Shown in pieces: positions 1 through 7,513 of a stretch of 64,000 bases of DNA. A model generated the notes under the pieces. That model had not been told where the DNA came from. It saw only the letters and a program-made list of their open reading frames with translations, and ran no database searches. Numbering within the stretch: the stretch's first letter is position 1; each line of letters starts with the position of its first letter. The stretch comes from Aurantibacter aestuarii (lineage in GTDB: Bacteria > Bacteroidota > Bacteroidia > Flavobacteriales > Flavobacteriaceae), in the NCBI RefSeq assembly GCF_003008425.1, contig NZ_PXOQ01000009.1:627501-691500 (forward strand), in the 5' to 3' direction. The position numbers and the translations under genes are program-made.

Positions 1-2
1 AG

Positions 3-332
3 AAAGTAGCTACTGTTATTAACGGTAAGCCAAACTTTGAAGCGATGGTAGAAGGACATACAGACAACGTACCATACAAGTCTGGTGGTGTATTACAAGA
101 CAACTGGGATTTAAGTGTTAAGCGTAGTACTTCTATTGTAAGAGCTTTACAAGACTTAGGTGTTGCACCAGAGAAGCTTATTGCAGCTGGACGTAGTAGT
201 TACGTGCCATTAGTATCTAACGATACTGCTGAAAACAGAGCTACAAACCGTAGAACTAAGATTTTAATTTTACCAAAAATTGATCAATTTTACAACATGA
301 TAGAAAATGAAATGAAAAGCCTTTCTAAATAA
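3..332 (+). CDS. OmpA-family outer membrane protein, C-terminal part (5' truncated)
   Basis: The reading frame is open from base 3, so the gene begins before the window. The visible 109 residues are the C-terminal half of an OmpA/MotB-type peptidoglycan-binding domain: VEGHTDNVPY, then NWDLSVKRS, the LIAAGRSSYVPL stretch and the closing NRATNRRTKI signature containing the Asp and Arg that grip diaminopimelate. Such proteins tie the outer membrane to peptidoglycan in the periplasm. The protein ends about 15 residues after the domain. A strong hairpin terminator follows within 30 bases, so this is the last gene of its transcript. The N-terminal architecture cannot be seen. Confidence 0.92.
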   Translation, partial: KVATVINGKPNFEAMVEGHTDNVPYKSGGVLQDNWDLSVKRSTSIVRALQDLGVAPEKLIAAGRSSYVPLVSNDTAENRATNRRTKILILPKIDQFYNMIENEMKSLSK

Positions 333-360
333 TTAGATACTTTTTAATTTCAATTTGAAA

Positions 361-393
361 CCGCCAAAACTTTAGAGTTTTGGCGGTTTTTTT
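361..393 (+). terminator. Rho-independent terminator after the OmpA-family gene
   Basis: CCGCCAAAAC and GTTTTGGCGG form a 10-bp stem with a short loop (TTTAGA), followed by seven T. It lies 28 bases after the stop codon. Confidence 0.9.
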
Positions 394-411
394 GTTATAA
401 AATTTATGCTT

Positions 412-442
412 TTTGATATGATACTTTTTTAAAGTAAATTCG
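412..442 (+). promoter_or_regulatory. Candidate Bacteroidota-type promoter for the small lipoprotein
   Basis: TTTG at 412-415 and TAAATTCG at 435-442 are separated by 19 bases. This fits the Bacteroidota sigma-A consensus TTTG-N19/21-TAnnTTTG with one mismatch in the -7 element. It lies between the preceding terminator and the lipoprotein start. No experimental support. Confidence 0.5.
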
Positions 443-504
443 TTAAACAACAGAACTAAAAAATGAAACCATTTAATTATAAAAAGTTCTATTTTGACAA
501 AATC

Positions 505-978
505 ATGAAAAAAACAGCCCTTTTGATCCTTTTTCTTAGCTTATTAATATTTGCATGTAAAAACAATAATAAACAAGAATCTAAACAGATGGTTTTAGAA
601 AAAAACTACGATTGGTTGTTAGGAAAATGGGAACGTGACAGCAACGACAGCTTGAAACAAACCTTTGAAATCTGGACTAAAACAGATGCTACTTATAATG
701 GTCATGGATTTATTTTAGAACAAAAAGATACGGTTTGGGAAGAACAGATGACTCTTAAAGAAAAAAATGGTGTTTGGGAATTATCCGTAAAAACGCCTGG
801 TCAAAATGATGCTGTAAGCTTTAAAGAAACGAGCTACACAGATAGCACGTTTGTTGTTGAAAATATAAAACATGATTTCCCAAAAAAAATTAAGTACTGG
901 AAACAAAACAATATCTTAAATGCGGAAGTAAGTAGTGATGAAGCTACAATTGATTTTAAATTTAAACCCGTATTGTAA
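505..978 (+). CDS. Small lipoprotein resembling the DUF6265 family
   Basis: A start at 505 gives a textbook lipoprotein signal: MKK, a hydrophobic run and the lipobox LIFAC, so the mature protein would be lipid-anchored at Cys18. The frame also has an ATG at 463, but that would place 14 polar residues before the signal peptide, so 505 is preferred. The mature domain opens with YDWLLGKWER and continues with alternating beta strands (FEIW, GHGFIL, WELSVK, FVVENIKHDFPKKIKYW). The W-L-x-G-x-W opening resembles DUF6265 proteins, small beta-barrel-like domains of unknown ligand. No catalytic motif is apparent. 157 residues. Downstream gene is convergent, 10 bases away. Confidence 0.75.
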   Translation: MKKTALLILFLSLLIFACKNNNKQESKQMVLEKNYDWLLGKWERDSNDSLKQTFEIWTKTDATYNGHGFILEQKDTVWEEQMTLKEKNGVWELSVKTPGQNDAVSFKETSYTDSTFVVENIKHDFPKKIKYWKQNNILNAEVSSDEATIDFKFKPVL

Positions 979-988
979 GTTATTTGCC

Positions 989-2050
989 CTATAAAAAGTT
1001 TTTCATATTCACATCCTCATAGTTTCTCTTGACAAACTCTAGGACATTGGTAACAATTTCCCCCATATTGGTACTTTTTCGAATGCCTAAATCTAAGGTG
1101 TAATTATAAATTTCTTCGCGAAGTTGCTCCATATGAGCTGGTGTAGAAATCGTGTCTTCAGACATACAATTTAAAAGCTTTTTTAAGCGTTTTTTATAAC
1201 TTAACATACGTCTGGCAACAATAGAGCGCTCCTCTATCTGATATTGCTCAATAGATTCCAAGTCAATTTTTTCTTTTACCAAGTTGACCATTTTGGTGTT
1301 TTCTTTAAAAAATTGAGGACGATACACCTTTAATTTACCTTCATAACACTGCTGGTCAAAGTCTATAGCTCTAATTTTATACACAACGTGATCAAAATCA
1401 TGCGTTGGGATAATTACATAATTATAAGAGCGCATATCGCCCAATAATCGTATTAAACAACGCTCGTTAAACTTGACAAACTCTTTGGCTATTTGTGTTT
1501 TTTCTGAAGGAATACAATCATCTAAATAATTTTCTATAAATACGTCTCCTGGAATCCCGGCAATGTGTTCTTCGATTAAAGTATCTTTATATACTAAAAA
1601 ATTTAACTGATCTGGAGACAGCATTTGCTCTAGCTCTAATCCGTAAATCCTAGAAGCATCGGCTGTTTTTACATAAAAATAAGTGTAATTATCATTTAAG
1701 ATATTCCTTATTTTTATACGAAAAGGTTTAGAATTTCCAAACGTGCAAAAATCTATTGCATCTACATTTAAATATTTTGTTATAGCTTCACTTCCATCTG
1801 AATTTAAACTAGAATAAACGCGTTTTAAACTTTGATCTATTTCTTCTCGTTCAAATTGATTGTAGAAAACTCTAATCCAAAGTGTATCGTTATCTTCTTT
1901 ATCGTACACAACTATAGAACCTTCAAAACGTAATAAATCGTCGTAAAAAATTGGCAATCTAGTGTTCCTGTTATATTCAAGCAAATATTCATTTAATTTT
2001 TCTGAAACGGGATAAGTTGCCTTTTTGTGTGTTATTTTTACGTCTTTCAT
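989..2050 (-). CDS. Conserved protein of unknown function with protein-kinase-like motifs
   Basis: 353 residues, no signal peptide or membrane segment, so probably cytoplasmic. I do not recognise an assigned family. The order of motifs is suggestive of the kinase-like (APH/HipA/choline-kinase) fold: YFYVKT with Lys128 followed by YGLELEQML (possible beta-3 Lys and alpha-C Glu), a hinge-like stretch EEHIAGIPGDVFIENYL (160-176), then LLGDMRSYN (202-210) resembling the catalytic GDxxxxN loop, and RAIDFDQ (227-233) resembling the metal-binding IDFD. A glycine-rich loop is not obvious. The C-terminal 100 residues are helical and basic. It lies downstream of the YciO-type gene on the same strand, 40 bases away, so the two may be co-transcribed. 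The kinase idea is inference. Confidence 0.72.
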   Translation of the reverse strand: MKDVKITHKKATYPVSEKLNEYLLEYNRNTRLPIFYDDLLRFEGSIVVYDKEDNDTLWIRVFYNQFEREEIDQSLKRVYSSLNSDGSEAITKYLNVDAIDFCTFGNSKPFRIKIRNILNDNYTYFYVKTADASRIYGLELEQMLSPDQLNFLVYKDTLIEEHIAGIPGDVFIENYLDDCIPSEKTQIAKEFVKFNERCLIRLLGDMRSYNYVIIPTHDFDHVVYKIRAIDFDQQCYEGKLKVYRPQFFKENTKMVNLVKEKIDLESIEQYQIEERSIVARRMLSYKKRLKKLLNCMSEDTISTPAHMEQLREEIYNYTLDLGIRKSTNMGEIVTNVLEFVKRNYEDVNMKNFL

Positions 2051-2090
2051 TAAGTGTTTTAAATTCTAAAGTGATAATTGGTTAAAATGA

Positions 2091-2711
2091 TTAAAGAATA
2101 TCTAGAGAACCTTTTCCTTCACGTAACACCTCTGGAGTTCCGTTTGAAAAATCGATTATAGTAGAGGCCTGATTGTCTCCATAGCCGCCATCTATAACAA
2201 CGTCGACTAGTTTGTCCCATTTTTCGTGAATAAGTTCTGGATCTGTGGTATATTCTAAAATCGTGTCTTCATCTCGTATAGATGTGGAAACTATAGGATT
2301 TCCTAAAAGTTTTACCAGTTCTAAGATGATATTGTTATTTGGTACACGAATACCGACTTCCTTTTTCTTTTTAAATACGCTTGGTAAACTTTTTGACCCA
2401 GGTAAAATAAATGTATAAGGTCCGGGTAATGCTTTTTTAAGTATTTTAAAGGTGGAAGATTCGATTTGCTTGGTATAATCGCTAAGATTACTTAAATCAT
2501 GACAAATAAAGGACCAGTTAGCTTTATCCAGCTTAACGCCTTTTACTTGAGCTAAACGCTCTAAAGCTTTACTATTGGTAATATCGCAACCCAGACCATA
2601 TACGGTATCTGTTGGGTAAATTACCAAACCTCCTTTTCTAAGAACCTCAACCACTTTCTTTATTTCTTTTGGGTTAGGATTCTCTTCGTAAATTCGTATT
2701 AATTCAGCCAT
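2091..2711 (-). CDS. L-threonylcarbamoyladenylate synthase-like protein (Sua5/YciO/YrdC family, YciO type)
   Basis: The YrdC-like nucleotide-binding fold is shown by YPTDTVYGLGCD (32-43), SFICHDLSNLSDY, PGPYTFILPG, the GIRVPNN strand and IVSTSIR, ending with STIIDFSNGTPEVLREG. Family members of the YrdC/Sua5 branch make threonylcarbamoyl-AMP from threonine, bicarbonate and ATP for t6A37 of ANN-decoding tRNAs. Length (206), TFILPGSK and the RVPNN and DVVIDGGYGDNQASTI patterns match YciO more than YrdC. YciO shows little of this activity in E. coli, so the exact role is uncertain. It is leftward, with the kinase-like gene downstream. Confidence 0.85.
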   Translation of the reverse strand: MAELIRIYEENPNPKEIKKVVEVLRKGGLVIYPTDTVYGLGCDITNSKALERLAQVKGVKLDKANWSFICHDLSNLSDYTKQIESSTFKILKKALPGPYTFILPGSKSLPSVFKKKKEVGIRVPNNNIILELVKLLGNPIVSTSIRDEDTILEYTTDPELIHEKWDKLVDVVIDGGYGDNQASTIIDFSNGTPEVLREGKGSLDIL

Positions 2712-2901
2712 AACATTTTCAATTTATAGGTAAAGCCTAAGTCTCACAAAAATTTAACGTTTATTTGGACATTTACAAGATTAATAATTAAAGTTTTCTA
2801 AATTAAAGAATAAATTACTGTTAATCTACAATAGATAATAACTTATTAATTGTTCATTAGTATGAACTTAATATTTTATGTTGAATTTAAACTTTATAGA
2901 T

Positions 2902-3351
2902 ATGAAAAACTGGATAATTACATTTGCTTTATTATGTGCCTTTTCAATAAATGCACAAATTTCATTTAGGACAGGAATCGTACAAATGGATAGAGATTTA
3001 AACACTATCAATACGCAAGCTAGTTTAAATTTTGATACTTATAAATCGAATTTAAGTGTAACTTATAACACTCCTGTATCTAAAATTGACTATATGAGAC
3101 AACGTTTAAATATGGTACCTGGTGAAATTTATCTAGCATTAGAAATAGGTAGAATATCTCGAACTAATATAGATAATGTGTTAACAGTATATCGCCGAGA
3201 TAAAGATAACGGTTGGGGTCACATTGCTAAGGAATTAGGTATAAAACCAGGCTCTTCAGAGTTTCACCAATTAAAAAACAACGTAAGCTCTAAAAAAAAC
3301 AAATCTAAAGGTAAAAGCAAAAATAAAAGTAAGGGAAAGAAAAAGAAATAA
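2902..3351 (+). CDS. Small secreted protein with a lysine-rich tail
   Basis: A start at 2902 gives a clear signal peptide (MKNWIITFALLCAFSINAQ, cleavage after Ala-Gln likely); the frame also opens at 2878, which would add eight residues before it and is less likely. The 130-residue mature protein has a first part with TQASLNFDTYKSNLSVTY and a helical middle containing GEIYLALEIGRI and GWGHIAKELGIKPGSSEFHQLK. The tail is almost entirely Lys, Ser, Asn and Gly, about 24 residues with more than half Lys, as in proteins that bind nucleic acid or anionic polymer. Unrecognised family. Upstream gene diverges; the convergent helicase gene ends 48 bases away. Confidence 0.65.
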   Translation: MKNWIITFALLCAFSINAQISFRTGIVQMDRDLNTINTQASLNFDTYKSNLSVTYNTPVSKIDYMRQRLNMVPGEIYLALEIGRISRTNIDNVLTVYRRDKDNGWGHIAKELGIKPGSSEFHQLKNNVSSKKNKSKGKSKNKSKGKKKK

Positions 3352-3374
3352 TTTAATTTTATTCACATGATACA

Positions 3375-3411
3375 TGTTATGGGTTAGTTGCGATGTAACT
3401 AACCTATAACA
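3375..3411. terminator. Long hairpin between convergent genes, overlapping the helicase stop codon
   Basis: TGTTATGGGTTAGTT pairs with AACTAACCTATAACA (one bulge) around a 7-base loop. The stem includes the stop codon of the leftward helicase gene (3399-3401). There is no long T run, so it may act as a bidirectional terminator or mRNA 3' stabiliser. Confidence 0.5.
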
Positions 3412-5741
3412 TTTAATTTTGCAAAACGTAATAGCAATTTTTTAGTACCACCTACATCAAACTTAATTTCAGCTTTGGTATCGGTTCCTTTGCCTTCTAA
3501 GCTTAAGACCTGACCTTTTCCGAACCTTAAATGGGTTACAATATTTCCAACTACCAAATTGGTATCAAACAGTCCATCTGCTGTAGATGCATCTTGTTTT
3601 GCTGCACTTACTTTCTTTAGGTTTTTGGGTGTTGCCGCCTGATACTTCTCTGGTACCGATCGCTCGGTTTTCTTTTTAAATTGTGGCGTGACCGCTTTTT
3701 TAAACCTTATTTTATTAGGTTCTACATCCCCAAAAATGTCTGCAGATAGCATTGGATTTATACGCATTTCTTCTTTTGGTGTGATGTATTCTAGATACTG
3801 GTCATCTATTTCTTCTATAAAACGACTTGGCTCAGAATCTACCAACTTACCCCAACGGTAACGAGATAAGGCATATGTTAAATAGGCTTGTTTCTCAGCT
3901 CTTGTTAATGCTACATAAAATAATCTTCTTTCCTCTTCCAGTTCGCTTCTGGTATTCATACTCATGGCACTTGGAAATAAATCTTCTTCCAATCCCACAA
4001 TGAATAAATGATTGAATTCTAGTCCTTTAGATAAGTGAATGGTCATTAATGCCACACGATCATCATCGCCTTTATCATTATCCAAATCGGTTGCTAAAGC
4101 CACATCTTCCAAAAACTCTGGTAAAGAACCTCTGGAGTCTACTACTTCTTCTTGGCCTTCTACGAAATCTTTAATACCATTTAAAAGTTCTTCAACATTT
4201 TCAAGTTTTGCAACGCCTTCAGGTGTCCCGTCTTTATTAATTTCTTTAACTAAACCAGTGACTTTTACCACATGTTCTGCCAATTCAAATGCATTAGCCG
4301 TTTCATTCATAACCTGAAACGATTCGATTAACAAACCGAAATCTCTCAATTTATTCTTTGCACCAGAATTAATGCCAATATCCACCTTATCTATATTCTG
4401 AATCACTTCAAAAATTGAACGTTTATAGCCATTTGCCGCAACCGTAAGACGATCTACCGTTGTTTGACCTATACCTCTTGCAGGGTAATTAATCACTCGT
4501 TTAAGAGCTTCTTCATCTTTAGGGTTTATAATAAGTCTTAAGTAAGAAAGAACATCTTTAATTTCCTTACGCTGATAAAACGACAGTCCGCCATATATTC
4601 TATACGGGATATCACGTTTTCGTAAGGCGTCCTCCATTGCTCGGGATTGAGAATTGGTACGATATAAAATAGCAAATTCACTGTTTTTAAGCTGCTCGTT
4701 CATTTTAGTATCCCAAATAGTACTAGCTACAAAACGACCTTCATCACCATCGGTTAGACTACGGTGTACTTTTATTTTTCCACCTTCATCATTCGCCGTC
4801 CAGACAATTTTTTCAAGTTTTGTTTTATTCTTTTCAATGACAGAATTGGCGGCATTTACAATGTTTTTAGTAGAACGGTAGTTTTGTTCTAAGCGATACT
4901 CTTTAACATCGTCATAATCTTTTTGAAAGTTTAAAATATTACTAATATTTGCACCACGAAAGGCGTAAATACTTTGAGCATCGTCTCCCACGACACATAT
5001 ATTCTGAAACTTATCGGCTAACGCTCTAACAATTAGGTATTGAGAGTGGTTGGTATCTTGATACTCGTCTACCAATATATATCTAAACTTATCTTGATAT
5101 TTTGCTAAAACCTGCGGAAAACGCGTTAATAACTCATTGGTTCTTAATAATAAATCATCAAAATCCATAGCTCCAGCTTTAAAACAGCGGTCTACATATT
5201 CTTGATAGATTTCACCCATTTTAGGTCGCCTTGCCATAGCATCGGCTTCCATAAGTTCTGGGTTTTTAAAATAAGCCTTAACAGTAATTAAATTATTTTT
5301 ATAAGAAGAAATGCGGGAATAACACTGTTTGGTTTTATAAATGTCTTTATCTAAACCCATTTCTTTTATAATAGAGCCCAAGAGTTTTTGGGAATCCTGA
5401 GTATCATAAATAGTAAAGTTACTTGGAAAACCTAAATGATGTCCTTCCACTCTAAGAATACGTGCAAAAACCGAGTGAAAAGTCCCCATCCACAAGTTTT
5501 TAGCTTCACTTTCTCCTACAATCTGGCCAATACGCTCTTTCATTTCGCGAGCTGCTTTATTGGTAAAGGTTAAGGCTAAAATATTAAACGAATCGACCCC
5601 TTTATGCATTAAATAGGCAATACGATAAGTTAACACACGAGTTTTACCAGAACCTGCGCCTGCAATAACTATCATGGGACCATTAACCTGAACGGTTGGT
5701 GCATATTGTGCTTCGTTTAACTGACTTAAATATTTTTCCAA
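3399..5741 (-). CDS. UvrD/PcrA-type ATP-dependent 3'-5' DNA helicase (superfamily 1A)
   Basis: 780 residues, usual for PcrA/UvrD. Motifs in order: Q-motif LNEAQ (8-12), Walker A AGAGSGKT (27-34), motif Ia LTFTNKAAREM (57-67), GTFHS (86-90), Walker B DEYQDT (225-230), GDDAQSIYAFRGA, LEQNYRST, and the C-terminal helicase motifs MTIHLSKGLEF and RRLFYVALTRA. The C-terminal 60 residues (GNIVTHLRFGKGQVLSLEGKG) form the Tudor-like domain that contacts RNA polymerase in PcrA. Role: unwinding in nucleotide excision and mismatch repair and clearing of RecA filaments or stalled polymerase. Flanked by an AsmA-like gene on the same strand, 82 bases upstream. UvrD and PcrA cannot be told apart here. Confidence 0.96.
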   Translation of the reverse strand: MEKYLSQLNEAQYAPTVQVNGPMIVIAGAGSGKTRVLTYRIAYLMHKGVDSFNILALTFTNKAAREMKERIGQIVGESEAKNLWMGTFHSVFARILRVEGHHLGFPSNFTIYDTQDSQKLLGSIIKEMGLDKDIYKTKQCYSRISSYKNNLITVKAYFKNPELMEADAMARRPKMGEIYQEYVDRCFKAGAMDFDDLLLRTNELLTRFPQVLAKYQDKFRYILVDEYQDTNHSQYLIVRALADKFQNICVVGDDAQSIYAFRGANISNILNFQKDYDDVKEYRLEQNYRSTKNIVNAANSVIEKNKTKLEKIVWTANDEGGKIKVHRSLTDGDEGRFVASTIWDTKMNEQLKNSEFAILYRTNSQSRAMEDALRKRDIPYRIYGGLSFYQRKEIKDVLSYLRLIINPKDEEALKRVINYPARGIGQTTVDRLTVAANGYKRSIFEVIQNIDKVDIGINSGAKNKLRDFGLLIESFQVMNETANAFELAEHVVKVTGLVKEINKDGTPEGVAKLENVEELLNGIKDFVEGQEEVVDSRGSLPEFLEDVALATDLDNDKGDDDRVALMTIHLSKGLEFNHLFIVGLEEDLFPSAMSMNTRSELEEERRLFYVALTRAEKQAYLTYALSRYRWGKLVDSEPSRFIEEIDDQYLEYITPKEEMRINPMLSADIFGDVEPNKIRFKKAVTPQFKKKTERSVPEKYQAATPKNLKKVSAAKQDASTADGLFDTNLVVGNIVTHLRFGKGQVLSLEGKGTDTKAEIKFDVGGTKKLLLRFAKLNVIG

Positions 5742-5823
5742 AAGAGCTCTTTTTTATTGAGGTGTAAAAATAAGCATTACTCGTGTGTTTACTAAACGAT
5801 ATATTTAGAAGTTTTAAACAAGC

Positions 5824-7392
5824 CTATTTTTTTCCATTACCCGCCATAGCTCCTAAAAGACCTTTACGAGCATTTAACCAAATAAAATTAAACACAGATT
5901 TAGTAGGATCACGTTCCACATCCTTAACGTCAGACCATCTAAAATTATTTTTATTCTCTTTGCTATCTTTAGCTATAAATAAATTTAAAATATTAGATAA
6001 AAACTTTTTTTCTTTTTTAGTTTCTCGGTCAAGTAAGTCTACTTTAAAATTTTCATAGCGTGTTTTAAAATCTATAGCACTACGCCTTTTATCGCCGCCA
6101 ATTGTAAAATAGGTTTCTTCTAAAACACCTTCTAAACCAATACTTAAGTTTGGAGTAACAAAAGGATTTAAATCTTCTGCTGGCAATGCACCAAAACCGG
6201 CTTTAAAAAGAAATCTATCATTCTTATCATTTACATTAAAAGACCAGTCAACTTTTAGCTGTGTTGATTTCATAAAGGTGGTATTTACTTTAATTTCAAC
6301 AGCTTTTTCTTTAGGATAATTGTTTCCTAAATTCGCTATAGTTGCATTTAAATTTTTAAAATAAATTTCTCCAGGTTGAGCACCAACTTTAACCTTCTCA
6401 GCATAAGTAATTTTGGAATCTGATATTAAGATAGAATCTATAGCTAATTGATGTTTTATATATCTAAGTTGTTCGCTATACAGTTTTTTGTGAGTTAAGT
6501 CGTCTGCCTTTAATTTATTCCTATAAATTGTTGCATCCATTTTTTCTAATCTTATTTCTGGTATTTTTAAACTTATAGCATTAGAATCTAATCCTTTTAA
6601 CACATACTTTTTTGCATTAATAGCACTAAAAGCAATTAAGAAATGATCTCGTTCTTTTGAAATATGGTTATTAAGCTCCTTTCTTGAATATTTTGTTTGG
6701 AATGTTCCATTATTCATCTGAAAAATTTTATCTGTAATTTTAAAATTTTCCACATTTAAAATTTCAAATTCACTGGTTTGAGCCATTAAAGATTCCCCTT
6801 CAATACGAAAAGATTTAAAATTAAATGGAATAGATTTTTTATTATCCTTTGCATTATAATTAATCTTATTAAAAAAAATGTTTAAGGATTTTGCAGATGT
6901 ATTAATATTATGAAGTGAATCGTATTTTTTGAAAGACCCATTGGTTAAAGACAGTTGTTCTAAATAAATTTTAACAGGTTTTTTACTTTCGTCTGACTTA
7001 TTTAAAGAATCAGATTTTATTTTTTTTAGTTTTGAGTTATACTGGACTACTTTAGGAGAATTCATCTTTAAATCGGTAATAGATAATTTTCTATTATAAA
7101 TTAAATCCCTATAACTAACACCTTCTATTTTTATAGTTTTTAGTGTAGCCGAAAGAAGTTTAGTGCTCAAATCTGGACTGTTTAATTGCAGGCTTACACT
7201 GTCTAATTCTGCTGAAGCACTTAATAAATCAATTTCGATTTGTTTATAATCAAGTTGAATATGTAATGGAAGATTTCTTAAACCATCCTCAATTTTATGC
7301 GTGATGTATATTGAAAGACTTACGTATAAAGCAATTACAACAACCAATGAAACGGTTATGATTGATAAAGTTTTACGTATAAATTTATTCAT
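5824..7392 (-). CDS. AsmA-like membrane-anchored protein of unknown function
   Basis: 522 residues. The N-terminus has one transmembrane helix (about residues 10-32, IITVSLVVVIALYVSLSIYI) followed by repeated beta-strand segments of the type found in AsmA, DUF748 and related proteins: LDYKQIEIDLLSASAELDSVSL, LKTIKIEGVSYRDLIYNRKL, ITDLKMNSPKVVQY. These 'layer-by-layer' strands suggest an elongated beta-groove reaching across the periplasm, a fold implicated in lipid movement between the envelope membranes. The family placement is by general pattern. Leftward, upstream of the helicase gene and downstream of the M36 peptidase terminator, so probably its own promoter. Confidence 0.7.
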   Translation of the reverse strand: MNKFIRKTLSIITVSLVVVIALYVSLSIYITHKIEDGLRNLPLHIQLDYKQIEIDLLSASAELDSVSLQLNSPDLSTKLLSATLKTIKIEGVSYRDLIYNRKLSITDLKMNSPKVVQYNSKLKKIKSDSLNKSDESKKPVKIYLEQLSLTNGSFKKYDSLHNINTSAKSLNIFFNKINYNAKDNKKSIPFNFKSFRIEGESLMAQTSEFEILNVENFKITDKIFQMNNGTFQTKYSRKELNNHISKERDHFLIAFSAINAKKYVLKGLDSNAISLKIPEIRLEKMDATIYRNKLKADDLTHKKLYSEQLRYIKHQLAIDSILISDSKITYAEKVKVGAQPGEIYFKNLNATIANLGNNYPKEKAVEIKVNTTFMKSTQLKVDWSFNVNDKNDRFLFKAGFGALPAEDLNPFVTPNLSIGLEGVLEETYFTIGGDKRRSAIDFKTRYENFKVDLLDRETKKEKKFLSNILNLFIAKDSKENKNNFRWSDVKDVERDPTKSVFNFIWLNARKGLLGAMAGNGKK

Positions 7393-7461
7393 ATATTAAA
7401 TATATCGAGCATCACCAAATAAAACAATAAATTATGAAATATTTATCTAGCAATTCAAAAT

Positions 7462-7492
7462 AAAAAAAGCAGCGATAAAAATCGCTGCTTTT
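7462..7492 (-). terminator. Terminator after the M36 peptidase gene
   Basis: AAAAGCAGCGAT and ATCGCTGCTTTT form a 12-bp stem with an AAAA loop; on the minus strand it is followed by a seven-base U tract. Starts 22 bases after the stop codon. Confidence 0.9.
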
Positions 7493-7513
7493 AATTTTAT
7501 TATTGTCTAGTAA

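Noticed and set aside
463-504. Upstream ATG start for the first small lipoprotein
   Set aside because: It would place 14 polar residues before a canonical signal peptide and lipobox.
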